Assembly (NCBI RefSeq): GCF_002865645.1
Contig: NW_020194512.1
Span: 1,523,119 to 1,587,118 of the forward strand
DNA from: Hyaloscypha bicolor E
Taxonomy: Eukaryota > Ascomycota > Leotiomycetes > Helotiales > Hyaloscyphaceae
Reading direction: 5' to 3'
Length of the DNA stretch: 64,000 nt
Part shown: one piece after another, positions 37,291-48,729 of the stretch
Layout: each line of letters starts with the position of its first letter
Position numbering within the stretch: the first letter of the stretch is position 1
Made by a program: the position numbers and the translations under genes
The notes under the pieces: model-generated
Told to the model about the DNA's origin: nothing
Databases searched by the model: none
What the model saw: the letters and a program-made list of their open reading frames with translations, nothing else

Positions 37291-38412
37291 CTTATTATAG
37301 TTATAGTAAGTTAGTTTTTCCTAATTTAGGCAAGTAGTAGTATAGTAATTCTTTTTCTAGTAAGTAAAGCAAGTTATATCCGGTCTTATAAATCCCGATA
37401 TAAGTACTATATTAGACCCTATTATTATATTTTTACTATTCCGGTTATATGAATCTCGTAACGGGAATATACTTCTCTTCTATTTTCCTTTATTATTTCC
37501 TCTTTCTTTTCTCTAATTTCCTTTCTTTTATTAATTTATTAGCTTATTATTATATTCCCGTTAAGTAGACTAGTTTAAGTTATTCTTGACTCTTATGGCC
37601 ATAGAAATAAGCTTCTTTCTTTCTTATAAAGCGTTCTCTTAGTAATTAATCTCGTTCCAAATCTCCTGCCTCAAGCTACTAAATAAGTTATCCTGCTCTT
37701 ATAATAAACCCGTATATCCCAAGTTATCTAATAGGCTATCTAAGTAAGATATAAAGCTTTAGATACTCTAACCTGGCCGCTATTTTATATCCTTAAACTT
37801 GGCAAGAATATTATTACTATAGTTTTTCGGATCTAAGATAGAATTCTTTATAAACTTAATAAAGATCTCCTAATCCGTAGTATTAATACCCACTAATTAC
37901 TTCCTATACTTCCAGATATCCCTGGCTATATCCTCAAAATAGGAAGTATAATGCATAACCTTTACTATATCTATAGCCCAGGTAATCCCGCCGTCTTTAT
38001 ACTATTTCAGCTCCGCCTAGTAGAAGAAGTCCTAGGCTTCCTTAATACTCTTCCCCTTATAGATTAGTAATTCTCGGGTTTTTAGAGCCCTATAAACCAA
38101 ATATACCGCCGGTGGCACGACAGGTTCCACGATAGGTACCCGAATATTCTCAAGATAGTAAATCTGAGCTTCCAAATTCTCTAGATTCTCTCTCTATTAT
38201 ATCTCTGCTTCTAACTCAGTAATGCGATAATAAGCCGCCGCTAGCTTCTCCGTTATTATTATCCTGCCAGCTAGTTCTGGAAATATCTGAGTTCTATTCC
38301 CTTCTCCTGATTAGGTAGTAGCTAGAGTGGCTAACTGGGCACTTCCCTGGATACCCGACTAGGTCGCCCTAGTAATAGCAGAGGCGCTTCTTCTAGTTAA
38401 TACTCTAGCCAT
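37291..38412 (-). pseudogene. Gag remnant with zinc knuckle, nested retrotransposon
   Basis: An ATG at 38412 opens MARVLTRRSASAITRAT, then a TAG that was probably CAG, and the frame continues with SGIQGSAQLATLATT, another stop and SGEGNRTQIFPELAGR. Further on comes the retrotransposon-gag core (DFFYQAELKQYKDGGITWAI, then FEDIARDIWKYRKQ). Near 37.35 kb a decayed CCHC knuckle reads CFTY-stop-KKNYYTTTC. This is the least AT-shifted part of the nested element. Confidence 0.75.
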
Positions 38413-38483
38413 TAGTAGTTTTGTCTATTAATGGCTTAATTACCTTATAATAAACTACTCCCCAAAGATTAGATTAATTAGAA

Positions 38484-38786
38484 TATAAGATACGTAATAG
38501 CAGGGTAATATATAAGTAGTTAAGGTAAGTAAGCTACGGAGTGACGCTTATAAGTATAACTAATTCCAAGAATTAATTCTAATAAGAGACTAATTAATGC
38601 CTCTTCTAAAGCTAGGAGTGTCTCCCTATATATTTCCTAGTACTTAGCCAGGCATACGAAGCCCTTTACTTAATTAGGAAATCCCATATAATCTATACGA
38701 TTCCGATTGCAAGCTATACCTAAAATAGGAAACTAGATCTATAACATCTAATACCTGTCCATATGCTATTACGTATGCCTATTATA
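38484..38786 (-). repeat. 5' LTR (right copy) of the nested retrotransposon
   Basis: 303 bp, paired with 31793-32095. It retains more C and G, for example CTATTACGTATGCC where the left copy has CTATTATATATATC. Confidence 0.92.
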
Positions 38787-38791
38787 TTTAT

Positions 38792-41780
38792 ATAATATAT
38801 TATTTCTCGGCTTTAGTATTAGGCAAATACGAAATCCGGATTTTCTTTCTATTATATATAAGGTAGTTAAAATCTAGATCCGTTTTTAATTAAATAATAT
38901 CTATTTTACTAGGCTTAAGGAAAGATATTCTAAGAAGAATATTATATTAGAACTCTTTAATAATATATATCTTAGCTATAAACTCAATTATATCTCCTTC
39001 TATTATTAGGAATTATATAGGAATATATATAAATAGTATTATAGCCGAACTATTACTAATACTAGATAGATTAATAATATCTTTATTTATTTATTATAGA
39101 ATATTAGGAAAATAAGTATCTATAATATAGTAGTTAATAAGGCAGATACCGGTACTAGTATTGAAATAATAGGATACTAGATCTTTTTCTGAATTATAAG
39201 TTATAATTTGTATATTTATATAAAACTTATAGGCTTTACTATTAATAAAGTATATTTCTCCGGTTATTACTACTTTCTTTGAATTTCTTTAATTATATAA
39301 TTAAGGAATAGATTTTATAGGCTGCGGCTTACTCTTTATAGGTAATAGCTCGGGTTTTTATAATAATACTACTCGTGGCTTTACTAGTAAAGAAGTAAAT
39401 CTTAATTCCTATAAAACAGAACCGAAACTATCTAATAGTTTAATAATTGAGATATTACTACTAGAAGTATTAAGAATATAAGGTAATTATATAGGATTAC
39501 TATTCTATAATAAAGAAGATACGAGATCGAAAAGTATTTCTGAATGAGAAATAGAATAAGAAATAGCTAGTAACTTTTATATAGTAAGTAGTACTAAATT
39601 TATAATTATAAGGTTAGGATTAAGGATAAGGGGCCCTCTTATTTAATTTAGGAGTAGTAGTTTACTAGCCCTATATAGCTGCTATTCTCGTTTTCCTATA
39701 GGATATTAGGATCTATAAATATTAATAAGAGATAGTTACTAGGTAAATCGTTATTAAATAAGCCTTAATATATAATATATATATTATAAAAGGTTTAGTA
39801 AACTAATTTGGGAACTTGAACTAAGTCTAAATATTTATTATTATAGTTATTATATAAATAGTAGGCTAGTACCTATAGGTTATTATTACAGAAATTGAAA
39901 TTACTATTATGGTTATTATAGCTTCCTTAGTAAAATCCGTTTCTATAATTATAGTAGCCTCTATAATAGTTGTCTTAATATCTATATCTACTATAATATC
40001 CTCTATAGCTATTATATCTATTGCGATTCTTATATCCTCTATAATAGTTAAACCGATTTTAATTACTATATAGGCCTTATTTACCTCTATAATTATTATA
40101 TACTTTCCGGTTATAGCCTTTATTATCTTTCTTTTAATTTGGATATTATTAATTAGGCTATATAATAACTAGGGCATTTGGCTATTATTAGTATAGACTA
40201 CTAAGAATTTATATTATAGCTTCTTATAGAATATAGTAAGAAGAGTTAATAGAATAAGGGTTTTTCTAGTTTTAATAGCCCTAGTTTCTATTATTTTAAT
40301 GGTTCTAGTATGAATTATATTAGTTATACTAGCTATACTAGTCGGAATTATTAGTAGAGCTCTTTATATTCGATTCCTTAACTATCTTATAGATAGAGAT
40401 ATACTAGTTTCTAGCTAATACTTCCTATATATAGATACTAGCCATAAATTACTTAATAGTATTAGTACTATTAAGCTTAACTACTAGTCTAAAAGTAAAG
40501 TCGAGTTCTTTATAGAGATATCGGATAATTAGGTCCTTATTAACCTTTCTAGCTTTAATATATAAAGCCTACTTCTTATATAAATAGTCTTATATAGGAA
40601 GTTCGAATTCCTTATTAAAAGAATACTATATATAATTAGCTTCTTATAGTATAATTAATATATTTGTTCGGAACTATATAGTAAGCTTAGTTATCTATAT
40701 TTCTAGAGAGTTATTTATAGCTAGTTAAGTAATAGTAAAAAGACTATTAAACTATAACTAAGCTACTTTCTTTATAGCTCTAGGAAGTAAGCTAAGAATT
40801 GTCTTCTTACTATATAGCTCTATTATATATTCCAAGTAATTAATATATAATATAACTTAAGTAGTACTATTATACTAGAGATTATTAGCTTTAAGCTTAT
40901 TAGTATACTAGGTTCCGGATTATTTTACGGGAGTACCTTAGTACTATTATTACTAATACTTTCCTTAGCTAGGTAAATCGAAATATATAGGACTATTTCG
41001 GAATTATTTCATAAAGGCTATAAACTAGCCAATATTAGTAATATAGCTATTTCTATTTATAAGATCCTATATAGCTCTAGTATAGTTCAGAGTATAGATC
41101 TTTGGCTTAATAATACAGGTAGTAGCTATAGCTATTGTCTTATTAGTATTATTAAAGACTCTTGCTACCTTAAGGTTTAAATAATCCATATAGACCCGTT
41201 CCCAAGCCATTTTAATAAAGGCTATATTCTTAGCCCATTATTCTATAGTATATTCTGTACTTCTTATAAGAGTAGCTATATTATCTAATATCTCCGAAGC
41301 AAGTATCTCTAGCAGATCTTTTTCTTAGTATCTTTAGAAGATTTCAGAGAAAAAAATAGACTTAAGAGGGCTTTTGAGATCTAGATTTAGGCAGACCGGT
41401 AATAATTATTAGAAGCGGATAGGTAATAAGTATATAGGGTTTTAGTAAGATAGAGAATACTATCTAAGTAGCGGGTTCTCGGAAATAGGAGATTCGTCTT
41501 ATATAGGCTCTCGGTAGTCCCAAGGAGCCGGACGAGGTATAGCTAGGTAAGGGGCAGCTTAAGGAGGAGGTATAGCGGTTCGAGGTCTCGTTCTTATAGG
41601 TTAAGGAGCTCTCGGAGGGGAAATAGGAACGGTTAAGGTAGGTTTCGGAGTAATAGGGAGAGCTAAAAAGGGTTCTGCTTAAGAGGGTCCTGCTAGGGAA
41701 GGTTCTAAAGGCTCCTTCCGGAACCGGCCGTCTGCTTTTCGAGCTCTGTACTTTCGATTCTTTTGATTTCCAGTCGGCAT
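38792..41780 (-). pseudogene. Gag-region remnant of the outer retroelement
   Basis: About 215 bp after the primer-binding site, an ATG at 41780 opens MPTGNQKNRKYRARKADGRF and continues FRKEPLEPSLAGPS to a TAA. The frame then resumes with further stops in an increasingly AT-rich reading. Position right after the PBS and a basic N-terminus fit gag, but no zinc knuckle or capsid motif is clear. Confidence 0.5.
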
Positions 41781-41977
41781 CTAGCTAATCTATAGGAGAC
41801 GTTATAGTACAGTGCATATAGTGTAACTACTAAAGACTATGTGATTCTTCGATTAGCGATTTGGATTCGAATCGGTGGCGGATTAAGAGGTGTATAGGGG
41901 TTGGTTGGAATCGCGAGTCTGGTTATATATACGGAAATTGAGCTTTTTTCTTGAAAAAAGGAGGTCAAATCAAGAAT

Positions 41978-41995
41978 CTTGGGGCATTGCTACCA
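41978..41995 (-). promoter_or_regulatory. Primer-binding site of the outer retroelement
   Basis: The minus strand reads TGGTAGCAATGCCCCAAG immediately after the 5' LTR. TGG complements the CCA end of a tRNA. I cannot say which tRNA without a search. Confidence 0.75.
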
Positions 41996-42152
41996 TATTA
42001 CGACCCGTGGCTGGTGTTCTGGTAACAGAATCAGCTGTATTGGGTGTATATGTAAAACGTCTAAAGAGAGAAAAGAAGAGAGGAGCGGGGAGCTCGAGCT
42101 AAGTACAGGGTGCCACGCTAGGGCCAGGTCATGTGACGCTGACGTCACAACA
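41996..42152 (-). repeat. 5' LTR (right copy) of the outer retroelement
   Basis: 157 bp, paired with 22695-22851 and followed by the second GGGTC. Confidence 0.93.
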
Positions 42153-42157
42153 GGGTC

Positions 42158-43863
42158 TGATATGTTAAGCCTGAAGCATTCTGCAGATTATGTGCCAACC
42201 TTCACCCTGGCTCGGATTATTCGAGATGGCAAAGTGTTGGGAAGGCTAAGGTACGAAGGAGGCATTTCAAGACCTTAGGAGAGTTAATTGAAGAATATGG
42301 TTGGAAATTGGGGAGCATAATCAAAAGCAAGGGTGGTGGAGGACGGCGGGGGTTTGGTAATTACTTACAAAAGGCTACCTTCCACGGCTACAAGACAGAG
42401 GCTAAGAGCTAATTTGAGACGCATGATGACTCGGTGGTGGGTAAGTGTGATATTGGACTTTGATGCTAGTATGCAATCCTATAAGCAAGGGTTCGGTGTG
42501 AAGAGTAGCTCATTGTGGGAGGGTTGGGAATGGAACCGGTTGAGCCGATCGATCTTGATATGTAGACAAAATCGGAGCTGTGGTGTGATAACGGTCAACG
42601 TAATATCGCGAAGTACATAGGTGCGATTGCATACAAATTCGTCAAAAAGTGCCTTTGAGGCAATTTTACTGATTTTCACTAAGCGTGGGGTGCTATCAGC
42701 CTCACCGCATATGGCCACAGTCGATCATTCAGATAAATAACCTCAGCGAGTGTCAAAAATTTGTGGAAAGCGAGTATACAGGTGTTACTTTTAGACGTAG
42801 GGGTGTAAAGGGGGAGGGGGAGCGGTGTAGAGGCTTTTTGGGTGGGTTCAATCCTATTATAAAACGCTCGTCTCAATATCGGCTGGCCTAAAGACCCACT
42901 ATGGGCCATATTCGAAAGACGAAGGGTCTGAACTAGTTTGGCAACTGTTGGTCTATAGGTAAGATTATGTTAAGCTACAACTCGGTTTGTGTACTGTGCT
43001 TAAGGAGCGTTTATATAGTATTTGGCAAGCAAGCGTACGCCTTACTAAGAAACCAGAAGGCAGAATGAAATATTCCCGAAGCAACGCTATCGTTAGGCTG
43101 TAGTCATGCCCAGATTAAGCACTGTGGCAACTACGCGGCCCGCTCCTACTTCAAAAGGTTTGTCTGACGCCTGTATGTATTGAATACTCAAGCCCTGCCA
43201 ATTGGTCTGTGCAAGGGGACTCGAGATATGGAGTGCCATGTGGTAAATTCGGTGAAGGAAAGGCAAACAATAAAGATTTTGGCTGCTCCGACACCATGCA
43301 TACGATATAGTGCATACAACACTATGCGTAATTAGGTATTTACATGCGTTTTGCGGGAAGTCAAAAATAGTACATGGCAAAAGCTTACGATGATGCAGTC
43401 CGCACACCTTTTTAAACTAAACTAGACTCCAAGCAAGTTGAGATTTAGGTTCTATACTAGGCTGTTATACCTAGTTTTAAGAGCCAAACCTTTATTTAGC
43501 GTCGAGCCCCTAGCTAACGATAAAGACCGAAGATTAACAGAAAAGCGGTGTTATGAAACGGCAGCTTAGAAATATACAGACGCATCACAAGGTACGAGAA
43601 ATGAAAAACTAGATTTCGAGGCTGGCACTGGGAGTGCTCCAGTTCCTATCGCATGTATTGGGAGTATCGCAGAACATCATTTCAAAACAAGCTCAAAAAC
43701 TTCTGAGCGAGAAGGAGTTGGAAATCATTAATTCTATCTCTATATACGCCATCCCCTAAACATTTCACACATGGGTATAAATCTATCATCACAAATTCCA
43801 ACTACGCCTATCGCATCCCACCATAGTACCCCCAAACACCGTAAATGCATGTCAACCCGGTCC
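42158..43863. other. 1.7-kb spacer between the retroelement and LRO1
   Basis: Base composition returns to normal. ORFs up to about 104 codons exist on both strands but carry no recognisable domain, and none has a convincing leader or splice pattern. The last 100 bp are the LRO1 3' flank. Confidence 0.4.
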
Positions 43864-45883
43864 TTAACTCAACTCATCCAACACAGATTGGAAGAACCCC
43901 TCTTCCTCATAAACCTTCACCCTGTCCGCATAAGTTTTAATATCACTCACGACATTCTCCCCGATCTCGTCACCCTTCCCCGCCGCGACCTTCAAAATCA
44001 GATCATTCAAACTGCTCCTCCCAAGGATATCAACGTGATCGCCTGTATTCGGTCCTCCTCGAGGACTAAATCTCTCTGGCTCATGCGGCATCTCGAAGAC
44101 CTTGATCTTCACACCAGCGGGATTGTACCGCTTCATATTCCACCCCTTATTACACATATAACCCACGGAAAGTAAGTTGACGGTCCCGTCGCCTTCGCCT
44201 AAGATTACCCCGTGGTCAATGTTACCCGTTGTCAGTGTTGTGTCGATGGTTATATTAAGGGATGAGAGCGGGTTGTCGGGTTTGCGGTAGAAGTAGGAGC
44301 GTTCCGTTGGTTTGCCGATTCCTGCTTTCATCAGTACACAATGTCCATACAAAATGGTTAGCAGAAGGGAATTTACCGTAGAAGCAATAAATTTTCAAGT
44401 TCGGAGCAAGCGGTAACCTCGTCTCGAGCGGATTAATCCACTTCCTCGAATCCTTCTCATTTGCTTCCACTTCAGCGGTGGTATGTGCTACTCCCCGCGA
44501 GTAACTGCCTTTTACTTGGTCATTGTACCAATCTTCTGAGACGTCCATGAGGTAGTTAAAACTTTGCTCCACTGTCAAGTTGCGGTAATGGGCAGAGCCG
44601 TTGTTCTCTTTGAAGTTGAGGAAAGTACCAAAGCTGACATTTTGCTCTGGAAGATCGTCGGGCGCCCAGGTTGCGTTGCCCCAGACCGCATTTCCGCCGA
44701 TGGGAAGCATGGAGCTGATTCCTGGCATTCCTCTGAAGATCTCAGCGCGCTCTTCCCTGCTGAGGAACTTCTCGAGTCCGTAGACTGCGAATGCGTTGAG
44801 TTGGGCTGTGTCCTTCATCTCTCCCGACAAGACCGCCGGAAGCCCTTTCAAGGCACCCAACATGCACCCCGAGATGTTGATCCAAGAATCAACATTCTTC
44901 TCAACCCAGTCGTCACCACCATTTCCTCCATTTTTCGAAGCAACCCAATGGAAGAAGTAAAACAATACTTGGCTTCCCATCGAATGCGACACAATAACCA
45001 CCTTCTTCTTCAACACCTCATTCGACATCTCAATATACATCTTCAGTCTCGAAAAATACTGATCCCTGACCTCCAGATTTGCATACGAGAGCCGCCAATC
45101 ATAAGCAGCCGTAAAGCTATTCGTAGGATCATATCCAATCGTGGCCAAGTTCTCCAAAATCTTATTCCAGATCCAATATCCCGTGATAAAGAAATCTGCA
45201 GCATCGAAACCCTGCGCAGCGCGGAGTTTAATTCCACCTGGGGGGTCAAGGCCCGTTTTTTTGTCGAGCATTATGTGCCTTTTCCAGCCTTCTTTGTCGA
45301 GGACTAGGGCACGCATCATGCTCCAACTGCCCCAAAGTCGTTTCCTGAAGTACTGCCGGGAGGCATTGGTTGTGCCCCATGATTCGAGCCCTGTGGATAT
45401 AACGCCTGGAACCATGACTACGGGGTGGTTTGCTCGGACGCCTTGTGCGACGAGATTCAATCCTACCTGGAAAGAATCATAGTTCACCGCTTCCCTCTCT
45501 CCCCTCTATCCAGAAGTCAGCCCTATTCATTGCCCAACTTCCTCTTCTTTCCAAGAAACGATAATACATACCGCCAGGTCTCGCGCATCGCTCACAAACC
45601 CGGCAGGCAACACGTCGAGCAAATTATCCATACTCAGTTCCCCAAACTCGGGGAAATCAATGAGATCACTTCTTCCTGCAAAGAATCCTGCGACCACGAT
45701 CCCGAACACTCCACCGAGGAAGAAGATGAATCCATTCCGCCGTTTCCGCGTCTTGCCGTGGTGCACTTTCGATTTGGGAGCGAGGATGACCTCTTCGGCT
45801 GTGGCGGGGGATTCTTCGCGGGAGTCAGAGGGAAGGGGATTGGAGGAGAGCCCGGGGATGCGTTTGCGGAGGTGGTGGGACAT
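43864..45883 (-). CDS. LRO1: Phospholipid:diacylglycerol acyltransferase (PDAT, Lro1-type)
   Basis: Three exons: 45883-45572, 45466-44377, 44321-43864; 1860 nt, 619 residues, typical of fungal PDAT. Introns are GTATGT...CCAG (phase 0) and GTAAAT...GCAG (phase 1). The start is MSHHLRKRIPG. A basic, cytosolic N-terminus with KTRKRRNG precedes one signal-anchor helix (FIFFLGGVFGIVVAGFFAG). The lumenal LCAT-like domain follows, with HPVVMVPGVISTGLESWG, the acyl-enzyme serine motif VVIVSHSMGSQVLFYF, and late Asp/His regions (TGDHVDILG near the C-terminus carries the expected His). The enzyme moves an acyl group from a phospholipid to diacylglycerol, making triacylglycerol at the ER. It is head to head with NAA30. 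Confidence 0.95.
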
Positions 45884-46230
45884 GATAGCGTGAGTATGTA
45901 CACAAAGATAAGGGAGAGAGGAAGAGGATGAGGTTATTGCAAGATCATGTTGAGGCAGCAAAACTCGGTGCTGACAGTGCCTCGCATGGGGTTTTCTGTT
46001 ATATTCACATGCATGCACGGTCATTACGTAGCCATCTTTAAGCTTTAATAGCCGGAGTTATCCCCTGGCGCTAGCCGATTAGGGGTTCATACCGAAACGC
46101 GGCCGCTGCAAAGTAAAAATTCAGCCTTGTGTTTCATCACATGTGAAAGCCGTGATGTCTTGTCAAACTTTACACAACCCCAGCCTCACCCGTTCTCTCC
46201 CCCAAGAAACAATACAAACGATAAGCACAA
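45884..46230. promoter_or_regulatory. Bidirectional promoter region LRO1/NAA30
   Basis: 347 bp between the two start codons. It contains a NotI-like CGCGGCCGC patch near 46.1 kb and a pyrimidine/CAAC-rich leader before NAA30. No specific operator is recognised. Confidence 0.5.
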
Positions 46231-46854
46231 ATGGCAGATTCAGAATCCAAAGATAAGGGGAAAGCGGCAGAGCTCCCTGCAGAGCTACGGTACATTCAAT
46301 ACGAGCACGCGCTCGAAAAGCAATACCTCCCCTCAATCCGAGCCCTGATCTCGAAGGATCTGAGCGAGCCGTATAGTATCTATGTGTACCGGTACTTTCT
46401 GTACCAATGGGGGGATTTATGTTTCATGGTATTGCCCTTTCCCTCTTGCTCCTTTGTCATAAATTCCAAATCCTAAACTAATGCTAAATAGGCACAAGGC
46501 TCCAACTCCTCCCTTCTCGGCGTCATAATCTGCAAACTCGAAACTCACCAGTCTCACTCTCCTCCTACGCTACGTGGATATATTGCTATGCTAGCTGTAT
46601 CAGAAGGATGGCGGAATCACGGCATAGCAACGACGCTGGTGAGGAAGGCGATTGACGTTATGATTGAGCGGGGCGCGGATGAGGTTGTGCTGGAGACTGA
46701 GGAGACGAATGTCCCTGCCATGAAGCTGTATGAGAGGCTGGGATTCATTAGGAGTAAGAAGTTGCACAGGTATTATTTGAATGGCAACAGTGCGTATAGG
46801 CTGGTGTTGCATTTGAAAAAGATGGTTGAGATGTCAGGGCAAGAATTGGTTTGA
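46231..46854 (+). CDS. NAA30: N-alpha-acetyltransferase 30 (NatC catalytic subunit, Mak3-like)
   Basis: Two exons, 46231-46428 and 46492-46854, with a 63-nt phase-0 intron (GTATTG...ATAG, branch-like CTAAAC and GCTAAAT). Total 561 nt, 186 residues, close to yeast Mak3 (176). The N-terminal part reads LRYIQYEHALEKQYLPSIRA, then LISKDLSEPYSIYVYRYFL, the NatC-specific beginning. The GNAT acetyl-CoA loop RNHGIA lies in LAVSEGWRNHGIATTLVRKA, and ADEVVLETEETNVPAMKLYE plus RLGF is the conserved C-terminal half. NatC acetylates nascent proteins starting Met-Leu, Met-Ile, Met-Phe and similar, co-translationally in the cytosol. Confidence 0.93.
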
Positions 46855-47016
46855 CGACCCGGTAAAGGCGTCCGGCCACCTGGATACGGATGAAGTTGTG
46901 AGGAAGCGATAAATTTGAGAAGGAGATCTTGCAAGTTGGGTATTGTACTGTAGTAGCAGATGTCCGCCCACGCTAAAAGAGACAAGATATCCAGTAAATG
47001 GGTATCTACAAAGCAA

Positions 47017-48198
47017 CTATTCCCACCTCATCTGACGCCAATCGCCTGAGTCGTTCTTCGGTTTGTTGAAGAATCCGGATACTTTACCATCTTGTGCTTG
47101 TCCGGGCTGCAATTTAAGGATCTCATTCGAGCTGTACAGCGAAGCTTTGATGTTGTACTCGTTGCCCGATCCAAGTCTCAAGTATGTGTACGCATCTAGT
47201 ATTTATGAGTTGTTTGCAGTAAGGACGGAGGCAAAATTAGCTTACCGCACTTGTAATAGATCGGTTTACCTCGGGAGTCAACAACGCCAAGGTCTTTCAA
47301 TTTATGGACCGTGCGGGAAACATCCTTCATATCCGTGAAGTCTCTTGTGTAGATACAGATCACTCGAGATTGCCTATCATCTCCGTCGTCAGGAGAAACT
47401 TTCGCGGCGATGCCAAGCTCATTGTTGGCAGTGGCTCGAGCAACGACAGCCCAGACAGCATTCACTTCACTGGCTTGACAGAATATCATCCACTGGATAT
47501 GGATTAGGGGAGATCTTACAAGTGGTCAGGAAAGCTTACCTTGCCGGAAGTACAATGCAACTCCACAGCCGTATCCAACAACTTCTTGACAATCTTCTCT
47601 TTCTCGGGGTTGACGGCTCTTGTGATGATCGCTTTTGCTTTCCCTGCCTTCTGTTTCTCAATAGTGTGTCGTATGGTAGTCAACTCCTCAAGAAGGTTTC
47701 CCCCAAGCACAACAAACCGAGCCCAGTCACTCTCTTCGTCCGGTGGTGCCTCGTCACTTTCGTTCTGCTCATGTTCGTCCCGCTTTGGAGCTTTTCGATA
47801 CGGATTTGCGATGTAAATCCAGTGGACGATATCAGTGATCGGAGTCGTAGCAGGCGGAAGCCTCTCCAGGAACTCATCCACAGTTTCCCCAAGCTGCCTT
47901 CCCGAGAAGGCACCCTCGTAGGGATTGTAAAGCGTGGCAGCCTTGGTAACTGTGGCATTCTCCAGATTTGCGTTGGCGATCTCTGTGAGAGAAGGGATTT
48001 TGTGTTTCCAGTATTCAGCAGGGTCGAAAGACTGAGCCCGGACTCCGTATTCTTGCTTGACAGCCTCGTCTCCTGATTCTGTCAGCCTTGTCAGCCAGGG
48101 GAGGTAAATGGGATGTGGGTACCATAAAAGTCGGACTCGTCTGATAAGTATCCAGTATCTTCAAGCTTGATCCCCTTTCCTCCTTTCCCTATCGCCAT
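47017..48198 (-). CDS. DUF1917/Bles03-family protein of unknown function
   Basis: Four exons: 48198-48123, 48072-47540, 47492-47246, 47195-47017; 1035 nt, 344 residues. Introns begin GTACCC, GTAAGC and GTAAGC and end CAG, CCAG and CTAG. Phases 1, 0 and 1 agree on both sides. The protein starts MAIGKGGKGIKLEDTGYLSD. It contains NPYRKAPKRDEHEQ, then WARFVVLGGNLLEELTTIR, the GKWMIF segment across the second splice, and DVSRTVHKLKDLGVV with PIYYKCDAYTYLRL near the end. This is the pattern I associate with DUF1917 (Bles03-like) proteins, related in fold to translation initiation factor eIF4E. Biochemical role is not established. It is divergently paired with DPH7. Confidence 0.75.
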
Positions 48199-48729
48199 AT
48201 TGAAATCACATGAAGGATGACGAGTAGTGATGCAAGATCAGTCCGCTTCCACCTTGTGAATCGCGCCGCAGAGGACCTTGAACCAAGAGCGCAATTGAAG
48301 CTTGGAAACACTAGGAATATTCAAACAAAACAGTGCATCATATTTGAATATCGATACACAAAGAATCTTGGCCCCTCGAGGGATCAACTTCGTGTGGACA
48401 TCCGTGGACGAGGAAGGAGCGAAAGTTGGTTGTGAGGAGGAAGTCACGCTACGCTCGGACCTTTAAAATGCTCCTCCTTCCTTCTCTCGCCATCCTTCTA
48501 ACAACATTCAACTTCAACTTCGCATTTCTATTCTTCGCTCCAACAATCCTATCAGAGGTTTTACTTCTTCGAAACATTCTTTTCGAGATCAACTTTCGTT
48601 AAATTAGCACCTTTCAGGTCTTCTTTCCAATTGTCTCTCAAACCGTCCGTCGGATCCGTTCATCTTTCTCATCGAGTCATTTTCACAACATTCCCCACAC
48701 CCATCACAATCAGTCTTCCTGTAGGCAAG
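48199..48729. promoter_or_regulatory. Bidirectional promoter region DUF1917/DPH7
   Basis: 531 bp between start codons, ending in a long TC-rich stretch (48470-48720) that looks like the DPH7 5' UTR or promoter. No ORF of note. Confidence 0.45.

Larger units (their letters stand above)
31793..38786 (-). mobile_element. Nested Ty3/gypsy-type LTR retrotransposon, 6994 bp, RIP-decayed
   Basis: Two 303-bp LTRs (31793-32095 and 38484-38786) are flanked by the 5-bp duplication TTTAT (31788-31792 and 38787-38791). A purine-rich tract AGAGGGGAAATTAA lies next to the left LTR on the minus strand, so that is the 3' LTR and the element points left. The interior shows gag, zinc-knuckle and reverse-transcriptase remnants on the minus strand in order. 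The LTR copies differ by many transitions, the left copy being the more AT-shifted. It sits inside the outer element, so it inserted later. Confidence 0.92.
22695..42152 (-). mobile_element. Ty3/gypsy-type LTR retroelement (outer), about 12.5 kb without its nested insertion, RIP-decayed
   Basis: Identical-length 157-bp LTRs at 22695-22851 and 41996-42152 are flanked by the 5-bp duplication GGGTC (22690-22694 and 42153-42157). In minus orientation the LTR begins TGTTGT. The primer-binding site TGGTAGCAATGCC directly follows the 5' LTR (41995 downward), and a polypurine tract GAAGGGGGGA directly precedes the 3' LTR (22852-22861). The LTRs differ at about four sites, all C/T or G/A transitions. 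The interior is extremely AT-rich with almost no CpG. Between 25.5 and 41.9 kb no strand carries an ORF beyond about 60 codons. Remnants of gag, reverse transcriptase and integrase read on the minus strand. A second LTR element is nested at 31793-38786. Confidence 0.93.

Noticed and set aside
23000..41500. Centromere or mitochondrial DNA insertion as the cause of the AT-rich block
   Set aside because: LTRs, target duplications, PBS/PPT and gypsy RT/integrase remnants explain the block as nested RIP-decayed retroelements; no mitochondrial genes are readable.
41855..41895. tRNA-like B-box (GGATTCGAATC-type sequence) between the PBS and gag of the outer retroelement
   Set aside because: No matching A-box or cloverleaf stems with a plausible acceptor can be paired around it; it is probably the element's own leader sequence.
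22651..42278. Possible small ORF (about 54 codons) restored if the retroelement and one GGGTC copy are removed
   Set aside because: The joined frame is short, has no motif, and an open frame of that length is expected by chance. I do not claim the insertion broke a gene.
42333..42620. 95-codon plus-strand ORF right of the retroelement
   Set aside because: Overlaps equally long minus-strand ORFs and shows no domain or fungal-type 5' leader.
44564..45307. 247-codon plus-strand ORF
   Set aside because: Antisense shadow of the LRO1 coding exon; codon content and homology belong to the minus strand.
47345..48076. 243-codon plus-strand ORF
   Set aside because: Antisense to the DUF1917 gene, whose four-exon minus-strand model is phase-consistent.
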